Assembly: GCA_949825065.1 (NCBI GenBank)
Contig: OX463863.1
Span: 22,251,933 to 22,315,932 of the forward strand
Origin: Odontocerum albicorne
Taxonomy: Eukaryota; Arthropoda; Insecta; Trichoptera; Odontoceridae
Direction of reading: 5' to 3'
Length of the DNA: 64,000 nt
Shown here: positions 46,440-58,174 of the stretch, in pieces
How positions within the stretch are numbered: the stretch's first letter is position 1
Layout of the letters: every line of letters begins with the position of its first letter
Notes under the pieces: generated by a model
What the model saw: the letters and a program-made list of their open reading frames with translations, nothing else
Told to the model about the DNA's origin: nothing
The model's database searches: none
Position numbers and translations under genes: made by a program

Positions 46440-47000
46440 TTATTCAGTGGAAACGCAAACCTGCCCACCCGGTAGGTGGTCGACCACTCCTTGAGATTTG
46501 TAAATTGTCACTAAAAAGGACAATATCTACAATGACAACCAATTTATTTTCATTTGTTTTGATAATCTGTTAAAGAAAAATAAATGATTCTAACATTGCA
46601 AGTACCTACCTTGCGCTTGTGGACTTGTTTTACTTCAATTGGACGACTTTCTAAATTAGAATCCTCACGTCACGCAGTAGCTTCTGCATTAATAACTCTG
46701 TATTTGAATTCGCTATTATTGGCCAATGACAATATTACAAACTAAGTTATGTAAGTTGAGTGTAACGATAGGAAAGTAGTGGTTGTGCCCATTAGATAAA
46801 GTACTTCTCCGCATTTGCGTGTGTTTAGAAAAACATATTTGGGAAGAAACACAGTAAAATTATCAAGGCCAAACAGCAATAAAATTACGAAGGGAAGACA
46901 AACTACAAAAACACCTTTAAAACTCTTCTGATATGTGACAGTAACACATTAAGCTTTAGATGTAGTTTAATGCATGTGTCTAGTGTTCATACAAAATTAA
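46440..47000. other. Conserved 5' flank of gene B, proximal part
   Basis: Matches 10280-11090 and 58675-59120. No gene. Confidence 0.5.
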
Positions 47001-47004
47001 CATT

Positions 47005-47215
47005 TTAAAAAGACCTCTGGAAAACAAATCTACACACACCACTAGCAAAAAAGATTATTATATTATTTATAGCTAAGGCATTAACTTTGTGGAGGTTTAA
47101 AGACATTGTAATTTGTTTTATCAAACGCTGTTTATTCCACTTTATGTAACGGTATAACCCTACCGGTTTCAAGGTTTTCACCTCGTCATCAGGGGAGCAC
47201 AAGCAAGTCGTGTCT
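47005..47215 (-). mobile_element. Solo terminal piece of Penelope-like element
   Basis: As at 11098-11310. It contains an intact hammerhead-like core. Confidence 0.65.
47146..47192 (-). ncRNA. Hammerhead-like motif
   Basis: CTGATGA, stem II GAGGT with ACCTT and a GAAA loop, GAAA, stem III CGGTA with TACCG, TTA. One of the best preserved copies. Stem I is not evident. Confidence 0.5.
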
Positions 47216-47345
47216 TGTTAAATTACAAAGAAGATTATCATGTCACGAAAGGTTTCAGTAACTAGTATCAGACATTGAATATAGTTTTATGCTTTCCTAC
47301 GTGAAAGGATAAACATATTAGAAACTCATTGTTAAACTATTGCAA

Positions 47346-47544
47346 ATGTTCCCAGGTTACAGATGTCCTCAGCTACACAAAAGTGCAGATGTAATGGTGA
47401 AAGAAGAGAAGGCAGAAGATGGGGATACTGCAGCAGTGTTCCCCCAGTATGATATCAGTGTACATGAGGCAGATATCAAACAGGAATGTGCGCAAGATAT
47501 CAGCGCAGATTCCAGACGTGTTTTTGATAATCCCACAGACCCAA
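47346..47544 (+). CDS. Gene B exon 1 with damaged start
   Basis: Relatives read ATGGATCCTCAG; gene B reads ATGTCCTCAG at 47363, a 2-nt deletion that puts the normal start out of frame. An ATG at 47346 is in frame with the remaining module and gives MFPGYRCPQLHKSADVMVKE. The rest (DTAAVFPQYDISVHEADIKQ, NPTDP) and the GTAAAC donor are as in gene A. If a 5' UTR intron ends at the CCCAG before 47356, this upstream ATG would be removed. With it, exons 1-3 make one frame of about 616 residues. Confidence 0.65.
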
Positions 47545-47638
47545 GTAAACTTAATAAACTCATATTGTTAAAATAAGATAAATATGTGAGATATGAAAGT
47601 CAATTAACTTATGTTATGTTAGTGGTGTTTAACCTACA

Positions 47639-47686
47639 GGTACACACCACCTACTCCATACCAGGCATGGATAAGGTGGTGTGTAC
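47639..47686. repeat. Conserved intron-1 hairpin (copy 5)
   Basis: GGTACACACCACC and GGTGGTGTGTAC arms, 94 bp after the exon 1 donor as in gene A. Confidence 0.85.
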
Positions 47687-48124
47687 TTTTAAGCCAGAAG
47701 GTTTTTGACATTTTAATTGAGAAAAATATTTAAATCATTATAATAAGTAAAAAGTTAATAAATCACTGCATTTTGATGTTCTGTTATGTTGTGTACCTCA
47801 TTTTCATCGAATTCAAATATACGGTGGTTCTGCTGATGACTCTTAACTCTTGTGCCTCTAAAACTTAATATTGAACTATTGCATATGTTAACTGCACCAT
47901 TAATTTTCTTGAGCATTCGACCTAATAATCTTGAGTCACATCATACTAGCTAAACAGCCATGCCATATTAAGATAAGATAGCTCTATGAGTGCTGTGGTT
48001 GGCCTTATTGTCAATTCAGACTTATTAACAGAAAGTGAGAGAAAGTAGGTTTCAAGTTGTTGATAATATATTATCTATTTGTTTTATTACTTCAGAAGAT
48101 TTGAACTTGTATGTTTTTTCATAG

Positions 48125-48379
48125 ATATTAAAGCCCAGTCATCTTATGATACATTCAATAAAGAAATTACCTCAGTAATGAGTTCACAAAGGCAATCCTA
48201 TGATTTGGAATTGGAAATTTGTACAGATTATTCCATAAAAGAAGAAAATATAGAAGAGGATACTGCGCCAGTATTACCTGATTTTGCTATGGACATACAG
48301 GAAGCGGATATAAAAAAGGAATGTGCTCGGGACAGTAACACAGAGACTGTTGATGTTTCTGACACGCATGCAATAACGA
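48125..48379 (+). CDS. Gene B exon 2: second acidic module
   Basis: 255 nt open with TTTCATAG acceptor and GTGAGT donor, phase 1 both sides. It encodes IKAQSSYDTFNKEITSVMSS, SIKEENIEEDTAPVLPDF, EADIKKECARD and DTHAITSE. Both psi-K-x-E motifs are intact. Intron 2 is only 93 bp, shorter than in gene C because most of it has been deleted. Confidence 0.8.
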
Positions 48380-48472
48380 GTGAGTATAATTATTAAGATC
48401 TATCTTTTCAACCCTTCAATATTCAAAAATATATAATTCAGAGATTTTTTCTTAATTTTCATATATTTTTAG

Positions 48473-49869
48473 ATTCAGGTGATATAAGCAATATTTATAA
48501 AAATAATCCATCTGGACAGAATTCCTATGGTGGAAATTGTTCACAAACATTCTCACGAAAAGATAAATTAAGAGATCATGAAAGGATTCATATTGGAGAG
48601 AAGCCATACAGCTGTGAAAAATGTGATAAAACATTCTTACGAAAAGATAATTTAAAATCTCATGAAAGGATTCATAGTGGAGAGAAGCCTTACAGCTGTG
48701 GACAGTGTGAAAAGATATTCTTACGAAAAGGTGATTTGAAGTGTCATGAAATGACTCATAGTGGGGAGAAGTCTTACAGCTGTGGACAATGTGATAAGAC
48801 ATTCTTACGAAAAGATAATTTAAAATCTCATGAAAGGATTCATAATGGTGAGAAGCCTTACTCATGTGGACAATGTGATAAGACATTCCCACGAAAAGGG
48901 GATTTGAAATCTCATGAAAAGATTCATAGTGGAGAGAAGCCTTACAAATGTGGACAATGTGATAAGACATTCTTACGACAAGGTGATTTGAATTATCATG
49001 AAAGGAGTCATAGTGGAGAGAAGCCTTACAGCTGTGGACAATGTGAAAAGATATTCTTACGAAAAGGTGATTTGAAGTGTCATGAAATGAGTCATAATGG
49101 GGAGAAGCCTTACAGCTGTGGACAATGTGATAAGACATTCTTACGAAAAGATAAATTAAAATCTCATGAAAGTATTCATAGTGGAGAGAAACCTTACAGC
49201 TGTGGACAATGTGATAAGACATTCTTACGAAAAGATCATTTAAAATCTCATAAAAGGATTCATAATGGTGAGAAGCCTTACTCATGTGGCCAATGTGATA
49301 AGACATTCTCACGAAAAGATGATTTGAAATCTCATGAAAGGATTCATAGTGGAGAGAAACCTTACAAATGTGGACAATGTACTAAGACATTCTCGCAAAT
49401 AGGTCATTTAAAATATCATGAGAGGATTCATAGTGGAGAGAAGCCTTACAGATGTGAACAATGTGATAAGACATTCTCACAAATAGGTAATTTAAAATCT
49501 CATGAAAGGATTCATAGTGGAGAGAAGCCTTACTCATGTGGACAATGTGATAAGACATTTTTCCGAAAAGATTGTTTGAATTCTCATGAAAGGATTCATA
49601 GTGGAAAGAAGCCTTACAGCTGTGGACAATGTGATAAGACATTCTTACGAAAAGGTGATTTGAATTATCATGAAAGGATTCATAGTGGAGAGAAGCCTTA
49701 CAGCTGTGGACAATGTGATAAGATATTCTTACGAAAAGGTGTTTTGAAGTGTCATGAAATGACTCATAGTGGGGAGAAGCCTTACAGCTGTGGACAATGT
49801 GATAAGACATTCTCACGAAAATATTATTTGAAATCTCATGAAAGGATTCATAGTGGAGAGAAGCCTTAA
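48473..49869 (+). CDS. Gene B exon 3: 15 C2H2 zinc fingers, prematurely stopped
   Basis: Acceptor TTTTTAG, then an open frame from 48475. The first finger has lost its first Cys by deletion of one codon (YGGNC instead of YGCGNC), and SGDMSK reads SGDISN, removing an internal Met. Fifteen complete fingers follow, mostly of LRKGDL, LRKDKL and SRKDDL types (R at -1). The frame ends at TAA (49867-49869), where gene C has TAC in the linker EKPYKCGQC. Two further fingers and a tail continue open beyond the stop (49870-50079). Confidence 0.85.
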
Positions 49870-50345
49870 AAATGTGGACAATGTAATAAGACATTCTTGC
49901 AAATAGGTAATTTAAAATCTCATGAAAGGAGTCATAGTGGAGAGAAGCCTTTCAGTTGTAAACAATGTGATAAGACATTCTCACAAAAAGGTCATTTAGA
50001 ATCTCATGAAAGACTTCATAGTGAAGAAAAGCCTTACCTTAAAGCTGTGAACAATGTGATAAGACATTCTCAGAAATAGGTAATTTAAAATCTCATGAAA
50101 GGATTCAATGTGTAGAGAAATCTTACAGCTGTGGACAATGTGAAAAGATATTCTTACGAAAAGGTGATTTGAAGTATCATGAAAGATTGGGGAGTGTGAG
50201 AGTCAGAAAGAGATAAGATGGGAGAAGGAACAGTGTGAGAATCAAGAAGAGATAAGAAGGGTGAGGTTAGAATGTGAGAATCAGGAAGAGATAAGAAGGA
50301 AGAGTGTGAGAGTCAGGAAGAGATAAGAAGGAATCATCGGAAGAT
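49870..50345 (+). pseudogene. Severed C-terminus of gene B
   Basis: After the stop: KCGQCNKTFLQIGNLKSHER, a second finger (FSCKQCDKTFSQKGHL), then the frame-shifted tail LKAVNNVIRHSQK. Further on, another finger and three 14-residue charged repeats (ECENQEEIR type, 50195-50320) can be read in broken frames. The same tail is found after gene C. Confidence 0.7.
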
Positions 50346-50349
50346 AAGG

Positions 50350-50670
50350 AGAATGATGATGCTAAATATTTGTTCAGAAAAACGAAAAATAACAGAAATT
50401 TAAAATGAAAAAGCCAAGAAACAGCGAATTTATTTCACCTTCCCGTAGCGAACTCCTGTCCAGTTGATTGAAGGTAACTATTTAAACAAAAGATAAATAA
50501 ACAAAACCTTTAGGGACTTATGATACAGTGTGAATCAATAAAAAATACAAACAAACGGAGGGAGAGTCAAGGAAAACAAAGTACTCGTATATACTAATTT
50601 TGGTTTAGTAAAAATAAAATGATGTGTATATTTCTACAGCTGCAATATAATATATATATTATTATAGTAT
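50350..50670. other. Gene B 3' flank
   Basis: Matches 62405-62725 closely. Several AATAAA-type sites are present, but none can be singled out as the polyadenylation signal. Confidence 0.4.
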
Positions 50671-50674
50671 TATT

Positions 50675-50820
50675 ATACATGACAAGAAATATACATAATT
50701 TGCGAAAAAACAAAAGGTAATTTAATTTGCACATACATTATTTGAATGGATCTGGGTTTGTCGCCTTTCATTTGTCGTATTCCCAGTAAACTAGGCTTTT
50801 GCCTGTATCTTACTGTGGAT
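50675..50820. repeat. Dispersed repeat copy
   Basis: Matches 27835-27980 and 62728-62875. Confidence 0.65.
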
Positions 50821-50869
50821 ATTTAGCATGAAAAAATAAATCGAAACTTCTTTCCGATTTTTAACTACA

Positions 50870-51990
50870 CAAAAAAAAACCCCGTTGCACGTTCTCGTCA
50901 ACCTGACAAACGGTGACACTCAATTACAACTGGAAACATAATTTGAAATCAAACCCTTCACTCATCATCACTCCAGAAAGACCAAAAATGTTCATCCCAT
51001 AATATACCGCACACAATCACAAGAATAAAAATATACAGAATCACAAATACAAAACAACAAGAAGAAACCCACACAAATATTTTCCACACGTCATTTTCAC
51101 ACGTCCTTCATCCTGAAAGCCCAAGTACTCAAAATCCTGTCGCAATAACAACCACGCTCCGATCGACTGTCTAAATGGTTTTCCTCTCTTTATCTTTATT
51201 AAATTCGGCACGCCATTGTTTGTCACGGGAGCCAAATAAGCATATTGCCTTTGGGCAAAAGAGAATGGATTTGAGATGCAAATTGGCTATGTTCAGGACC
51301 CAGTACTCTCTTAAAAGCTCCGCTGTGGGATACCGAGCAGGAAGTTTATTAATTATTTTCACAATCAATTTTTGTGAAACTGTAATATGTGTTTTTGGGT
51401 TAAGGTGCATCCGCCCCAAACTGATATACCGTAGGTAAGTGCTGACTGACATAAGGCGAATTATATTAAGAATATTTTCACTGAGCACATTTCGAATCAT
51501 ACGGAATATGTATCCCAGTTTTCTGATTTTTGTGCTCAAAGTGTTAATATGGGTCTCCCAACGAAGGAACTGATCAACATAAACTCCAAGGTACTTTATA
51601 CTATCAACGCTTTCCAAAGAAACACAACTACAGTCGGCCATGGGTGAACAAGTGTGCAGTGTTATGTATTTATTTGTAAGTGCTAGAGTTCTTGTAGAGA
51701 TACTAAATGTGATGTATTTAGTTTTTTGGGAATTTCGAGTCAATAAATTTGAGTCCATCCATTCTTTAACTACACGTATTTCTTCATTTGCCTTTGAAAA
51801 TACATCATCTCATGTTCGGCCCTCGAACAGAAGAACCGTGTTGTCCGCAGAAGTACCAAACTTACCCCTTATAAAAATATTACAGAACTGATTAACATAT
51901 ATCAAGAACAATATAGGTCCCAGAACACTACCTTGGGGTACTCCGAATGTCACAGAGTCTCAGTAAATACACTATCAGCAAGTTCTTGCA
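50870..51990 (-). mobile_element. LINE reverse transcriptase fragment, catalytic site mutated
   Basis: Minus strand: TFGVPQGSVLGPILFLIYVN, then SADNTVLLFEG where the sister copy at 63.9 kb has FADDT, one stop (near 51811), then KEWMDSNLLTRNSQKTKYIT, VDSIKYLGVYVDQFLRWETH and the thumb to about 51175. 5'-truncated. Its 5' end abuts the NACHT gene fragment on the same strand. Confidence 0.8.
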
Positions 51991-51994
51991 CAAG

Positions 51995-53441
51995 TTAGTG
52001 TCCTTCGCAAGCGGAAACATAGACGCTGTCACAAACTCCACTCGGACAGACAGCCGTGCGGCCTGATCGTATTCTCATCTCCTGTCCCACCTCACCCAGC
52101 ATCCCATCCAGAAACATCCTAATCATTTTATAATAATCTTCAACTAACAGTTTCTCAACGATGAACTGACGTATAGAAGCGTCTCGATGTCCCCTTAGAA
52201 TGATATTTTTAACGTGCGCCGCGACATAGTATTCTGCGATTGTCTGGTGCAAGAAAACGGGAGACTCATTGGTGACTCTTAATACTATCCCGATGTTCTC
52301 TTCTCCGGTTTTGATGTTTCCAATCAGGCTGTCAATATCAACATTGTCGGGTAACCACAAATCAAAATAATCCGAAAAGAAGACGAACAAAGCGCGCGCC
52401 TCGTGCGAATCCTGAATGCAAATTTTCAACATTTTCTGCTCAGCCTTAAACCCTTCAGTATTTAGTTTCGACTTTTCCTTAATACAAATTTGAACCTTGT
52501 TCTCGATAGTGTTAAAATATTTTATAAATCATCAAATTCTCGGATAAATTTTCGACATGGTAATGATCCGAAATGATAAACAAATGCAAAGGGACGCTGG
52601 TAAAGCCTTCGTTAGTATTCTCAAAAGAGGCCTTCACAGCTCTGATCAATTCCTCGGACAAATCATCGAGGCTCTTTTCAGTATGACAGCCTCGGTGATG
52701 CCACAAGTAATGCACTCTGTTCCGCATAAAGGTGTCCTGTTGTTCAACTGTCAAAGGTAGTAAGGAGAACAAGCCAGACTCTTTTACGTGCAGAGCAGTC
52801 CTTAGTTTCTCCAAAAGATGCTCTCTAGAGGTGACCACTCTCTTCGCCCGTACTGCTCGGAGGAAACTTAATACTAGTTCTTCGTACTTTGGTGTTTTGC
52901 CTATTTCATCAAACCCATCTAGGATCAGCATGACATCTCCTCTTTCCTGCAGTAGAACTTTTAACAAAGCTTTCTCCAACTGTGACACTATACTAGACTT
53001 ATGTCCGATCGTCAATATTTTGTTTATAAAAAATGTAACAACAGGTTCACGATTGAGTTCTTTTAAATACTGATTAAAGAGATATGAAAAATCATTAAGA
53101 TCAATTCTCATAATCCAGCAGTGTTGATGCTGTTCTTTATACTGGAAACACATGCTGGTAAGGGTCGATGATTTGCCCATACCAGGGCTACCTGTGACGA
53201 GAACGACTTCCTCTTCACGGGCCTCGCGTAACACTTCTTCCTGCGGACAATGCAATAGGTACTGTTCAGGTAACTCCTGCCCGTGGGATCTGATCCATAT
53301 CAACTGGTCCTCTTCCGTCTCGAGCCAATGTATATTCTGCTTAGGCAGATCTTCCGCCAATCGAGGGAACATCGCGTCAGCGTCTGATAACACGGACGAC
53401 AGGTAAACTTGAGAGTACGGCAAACTCCAGCTTGTACCCAA
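51995..53441 (-). pseudogene. NACHT-domain NTPase gene fragment (STAND family)
   Basis: The first part (53441-52512, about 309 residues) has a P-loop GSPGMGKSS (residues 84-92), Walker B LILDGFDE (172-179) and a sensor-like RVVTSRE (201-207), the signature of NACHT NTPases used in innate immune sensors. A one-base shift near 52520 (after SENLMIYK) moves the frame to NTIENKVQICIKEKSKLNTE, and the helical region continues to about 52000 (FLHQTIAEYYVAAHVKNIIL). It is then cut by a LINE on the same strand, so any repeat domain is absent. No ATG exists at the 5' end: the open frame begins after a stop next to another LINE end, possibly at an AG acceptor. It is a fragment, probably dead. Confidence 0.8.
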
Positions 53442-53449
53442 CCTTTACA

Positions 53450-53860
53450 TTTATTCAACTCCGTTCATTCTTCTTCACCCAAACAACTTCTACGATTTCT
53501 CTGACTTTCTACGTTTACTTCTTTCAAAATATCATTCACTTGTTCCGACCATACTTTCCTCGGACTTCCTTTCACGCGCCTTCCACTCATATTTGCGCTG
53601 AATGTGTGTTTTGTTAGCCTTTCTTCATTCATTCGTTCCACATGCCCAAACCATCTCAGCGTGCTCCTTCTCCACCTTACTCACCACATCACTCTTAAGT
53701 TCTCATTCATCCCTAATCACTTCGTTCCGTATTCTGTCATACATTGTCACCCCTTGTATGATTCTAAGTGTACGCATTTCTATAGCATTTATTCGTTTCG
53801 TTTCAGTCCACTTTCACGTTTCACTCCCATACATCAAAGTTATGTTTTAGTACCCCATTG
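53450..53860 (-). mobile_element. LINE 3' tail, minus strand
   Basis: Minus-strand scraps MYDRIRNE-like, FGHVERMNEE-like and RKVWSEQVNDILKEVNVESQ, the C-terminal end of an insect LINE. It ends directly against the NACHT fragment. It is inverted relative to the related copy at 54230-54570. Confidence 0.65.
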
Positions 53861-54225
53861 ACATTGTTTTCTATCGCTACACCGTTCAATATCCTTCGTA
53901 ACGGTTCCATAATTTAGTACGTAAATAGCAGAATTCACCAACTTGCTATAATCCAGGGATGGCGGATGTACGATACACGGACATTTTTTGGTGACACGCA
54001 GACAAAGGGTTTTTTTTTGTTTGAAAAATGTATTCAAGTCGAGTTTTCTTTTGCAAAATTCACTAAGTCAAACAATAGGTCATCAAACCAAATGAACTAG
54101 TATCTTAGTGGACTACTCTTTCAATCTCTAGTGCTATACGTTTACGTGGTGTGGGCACATTGTGTCTCACGAGCGCTCGTCACTTTATATGTGAGCAAGC
54201 GACAGTGAATATGACGAGGTACAAT
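53860..54225. other. Spacer between inverted LINE tails
   Basis: No gene, repeat or RNA recognised. A poly-T run lies at 54010-54020. Confidence 0.4.
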
Positions 54226-54229
54226 GGAT

Positions 54230-54570
54230 GACAGCAATACGGAATAAAGTGATTAGTGATGAATGTGAACTGAAGCTGATGTGTTGAGTAAGGTGGAGAA
54301 GGTCACGCTGAGATGGTTTGGGCATGTGGAACGAATGAATGAAGAAAAACTAACAAAACAAATACACAGTGCTAATGTGAATGGTAGCCGCCATGGTAGA
54401 GGTAGATGAGGAAAGTATGTTTCGATCAAGAGTGTAATATTTGAAAAGGAAATGAAAAACATCAGAAATTTTAGAAGCTGTGTGGATGTAGAAGTGGTGA
54501 AAGATGTGTGTCGTGATATGAAAGTCTAGCGCTCTGTCCTATCTGCATACACCGACAGGGAAATGGCGTG
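54230..54570 (+). mobile_element. LINE 3' tail, plus strand
   Basis: TAIRNKVISDECELKLM, then, in another frame, LRWFGHVERMNEEKLTKQIH and SANVNGSRHGRGR, followed by VVKDVCRDMKV and AYTDREMACMY. Same family as 53450-53860 on the other strand. Confidence 0.7.
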
Positions 54571-54726
54571 TATGTACATATCATGCAGTTTCCAACTTAA
54601 ATTTGACTAGCCTACCCTATTCAAAATGAGCGGTTAAAGTCTCCTTTCAAGTATTCATCTTATGAATTCGATCTTTTCAGTATCTAATTTCTTATATTTC
54701 CCACCATGAAAATGAAAATCAAACAG

Positions 54727-56338
54727 ATATATTGAAATAAGGCGTCACACGAGGGAGTTCAATCATAGCAATGCCCGTTGTGTCAGAAGCGTGCCTCAAA
54801 TATATTAAAATAAGCCTTCACGCGAGGGAGTTCAATCATAGCAATGCCCGTTGTGCCAGAAGCGTGCCTCAGATATATTGAAATAAGCCTTCACGCGAGG
54901 GAGTTCAATCATAGCAATGCCCGTTGTGCCGGAAGCGTGCCTCAGATATATTGAAATAAGCCTTCACGCGAGGGAGTTCAATCATAGCAATGGCCGTTGT
55001 GCCGGAAGCGTGCCTCAGATATATTGAAATAAGCCTTCACGCGAGGGAGTTCAATCGTAGCAATGCCTGTTGTGCCGGAAGCGTGCCTCAGATATATTGA
55101 AATAAGCCTTCACGCGAGGGAGTTCAATCATAGCAATGCCTGTTGTGCCGGAAGCGTGCCTCAGATATATTGAAATAAGCCTTCACGCGAGGGAGTTCAA
55201 TCATAGCAATGCCTGTTGTGCCGGAAGCGTGCCTCAGATATATTGAAATAAGCCTTCACGCGAGGGAGTTCAATCATAGCAATGCCTGTTGTGCCGGAAG
55301 CGTGCCTCAGATATATTGAAATAAGCCTTCACGCGAGGGAGTTCAATCATAGCAATGCCTGTTGTGCCGGAAGCGTGCCTCAGAATATTGAAATAAGCCT
55401 TCACGCGAGGGAGTTCAATCATAGCAATGCCTGTTTTGCGGGATGCGTGCCTCAGATATATTGAAATAAGCCTTCACGCGAGGGAGTTCAATCATAGCAA
55501 TGGCCGTTGTGCCGGAAGCGTGCCTCAGATATATTGAAATAAGCCTTCACGCGAAGGAGTTCAATCATAGCAATGCCTATTGTGCCGGAAGCGTGCCTCA
55601 GATATATTGAAATAAGCCTTCACGCGAGGGAGTTCAATCATAGCAATGGCCGTTGTACCGGAAGCGTGCCTCAGATATATTGAAATAAGCCTTCACGCGA
55701 AGGAGTTCAATCAAAGCAATGCCTGTTGTGCCGGAAGCGTGCCTCAGATGTATTGAAATAAGCCTTCACGCGAGGGAGTTCAATCATAGCAATGCCTGTT
55801 GTGCCGGAAGCGTGCCTCAGATGTATTGAAATAAGCCTTCACGCGAGGGAGTTCAATCATAGCAATGCCTGTTGTGCCGGAAGCGTGCCTCAGATGTATT
55901 GAAATAAGCCTTCACGCAAGGGAGTTCAATCATAACAATGCCTGTTGTGCCGGAAGCGTGCCTCAGATGTATTGAAATAAGCCTTCACGCGAGGGAGTTC
56001 AATCATAGCAATGCCTGTTGTGCCGGAAGCGTGCCTCAGATATATTGAAATAAGCCTTCACGCGAGGGAGTTCAATCATAGCAATGCCTGTTGTGCCGTA
56101 AGCGTGCCTCAGATGTATTGAAATAAGCCTTCACGCGAGGGAGTTCAATCATAGCAATGCCTGTTGTGCCGGAAGCGTGCCTCAGATATATTGAAATAAG
56201 TCTTCACGCGAGGGAGTTCAATCATAGCAATGCCCGTTGTGCCAGAAGCGTGCCTCAGATATATTGAAATAAGCCTTCACGCGAGGGAGTTCAATCATAG
56301 CAATGCCCGTTGTGCCAGAAGCACGCCTCAGATGTATT
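54727..56338. repeat. 73-bp tandem satellite, about 22 copies
   Basis: Unit contains ATAGCAATGCC, GTTGTGCCGGAAGCGTGCC, TCAGATATATTGAAATAAG, CCTTCACGCGAGGGAGTTC. Copies at both ends share CCCGTTG while central copies have CCTGTTG, and GATGTAT variants cluster at 55740-56120. Copies are nearly identical, so the array was expanded or homogenised recently. The period is not a multiple of three, so it is not coding. Confidence 0.95.
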
Positions 56339-56399
56339 AATAATATGAATTTCATTTATATTGATGGGATTTGTTATTTTTATTTTCGCAGCACTCGAC

Positions 56400-57215
56400 C
56401 CCACCCGATATTTAATAAATAAAACACTAACTAATTGTTAACATAAATAATTAATTTTACCCAGAGAGGACCAGATTTAATGTGTGTAAATAAAAGTTAT
56501 TTTAGAAAGTTGCACTGAAAACAAGTATTCAAATAGAAGTTTTATGTCTTAATTATAGTTTATGACATGAGGGATCGCTGAGATACATAAAATACCAAAG
56601 CACACCATTCACAAGTATTTGGTGTAATTCCTTATTTAAATATGACAAAAATTTGAAATCATTTGCGGGTGAACCAATATTTTTTATATACAGGTGTGAT
56701 GTAAATAAACATGAGGAATGTATAAAATCATTCATGTCCATGGCATAACACGATATATGGAGCAAGTAGACTGCAAACATGGAAGCTGAATGGAATGAAG
56801 AACTGATCTCTCTGCACAATACTGTAACATTGCACCACGGATATTTTCCCGCAAGTCAATAAGTAAACAGTTTCAGCTAAAAACTGTCTTTACCTGTCAC
56901 CAGATAATTTACTATCAGAGAAAACCTATTGAACTAATTCAGACATTAAATTGAATAAAAGTTATTTGTAAAAACATTCCTGATATTTAATGTTATACAT
57001 TTAAACAAATCATCCCGGTGACTTTTTTCTAAATATGTATTTATATTCAATGGAACTTTATTATTTAATTTTTACTTGAACACATTTGATCTTGGAATCT
57101 GATCTGAATAAAACTAATTATTTATGTAAGCAATTTACTATTTAGTGTTCCATCTATTAAGGCAATCTGTGCTAGAGAGCGAGAATTGGAGTCTATGGTT
57201 TTTTCTATGGAGGGG
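56400..57215. other. Conserved block of the C module
   Basis: Matches 43700-44620. No gene. Confidence 0.5.
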
Positions 57216-57219
57216 AACT

Positions 57220-57490
57220 GTCAAAAAAATATTTAACAATAGCGTATTATATTATCCTTCATTTATAGGAGCTTACAGCCATTATTCAAGAAGAAGAACT
57301 ATCAATAAAGCATCACTTGACACTGGCGTATGTTCCTTCATGTAGAGGAATTCACGATCATTATTCAAGCTGAAGACATCGCGTCTCTGGCGAATACTCC
57401 ATACCTTGCGTTCACGGCCAAGATGAAGTCACTGCGTATACTCCATCAGATATAGGAATGCATGCCCATTATTCAGAAAGAATAGTATTA
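57220..57490. repeat. 57-bp palindromic repeat array upstream of gene C
   Basis: Four units in the orientation of 9340 and 44645. It lies 2 kb upstream of exon 1. Confidence 0.75.
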
Positions 57491-57494
57491 TTCC

Positions 57495-58165
57495 TGTCTA
57501 ATTGATCTGTCCAGTGAGTATTGAAAATGTGCTATTTATTTTGTCAATATTTTCGTTTTTGTGAGTTGATCGTGTTAGTGTTTTAGATGTTCATTCTGTC
57601 CGCTTCACGGTGATAGTATATCAGTGTGCGCTGCTTGATAAAGTGTCATTTTGTGTTTTAAAAAGGCATACTTTTACCTCAGTTCATTTTGACAGTTGAT
57701 CTCCTGGGATAGCGTTACATCGGTACAATAGAGGTTTTACACTTTTTTCCATAAACTATATTAGCTATTTTTCAGTAAAATCAAGTTGTTTGGTTCAAAC
57801 TCTACTTACTTTATACGAAAAATGGCATTTTTATGTTATTTGAAAAAAATCCTGTACAAACCAAACAAAAATATATTTTCTCAAACATTTTTCATTCAAA
57901 ATTAATTTGAATAAGTGAATATCTGCATGGAAATCCTCTCTATTTTCAGGGTGAAAGGACTAGATTGAATGGGAAAAAAAGCTATTCACTAATATCTTCC
58001 TTGCCAGATTTGCTTTTTCTCCCATTACAGAGAATTTACTTCTTTCTTTGGAATGCTGCGAGCTCTCTAAGCAAGGAAGACAATTTCCCCACGATAAATT
58101 AAGATATCCTTCCACACCAGATAACATCGTTCAGCGAAGAGGCACACATAACGCCTGTATAAAAA
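57495..58165. other. Conserved 5' flank of gene C
   Basis: Matches 9570-10275 and 44915-45610. No ORF. Confidence 0.5.
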
Positions 58166-58174
58166 CAAATACTA

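Noticed and set aside
54727..56338. Possible repetitive protein gene in the 73-bp array
   Set aside because: The period is not a multiple of three, so the frame changes at each unit. The short open frame at 55282-55464 is accidental.
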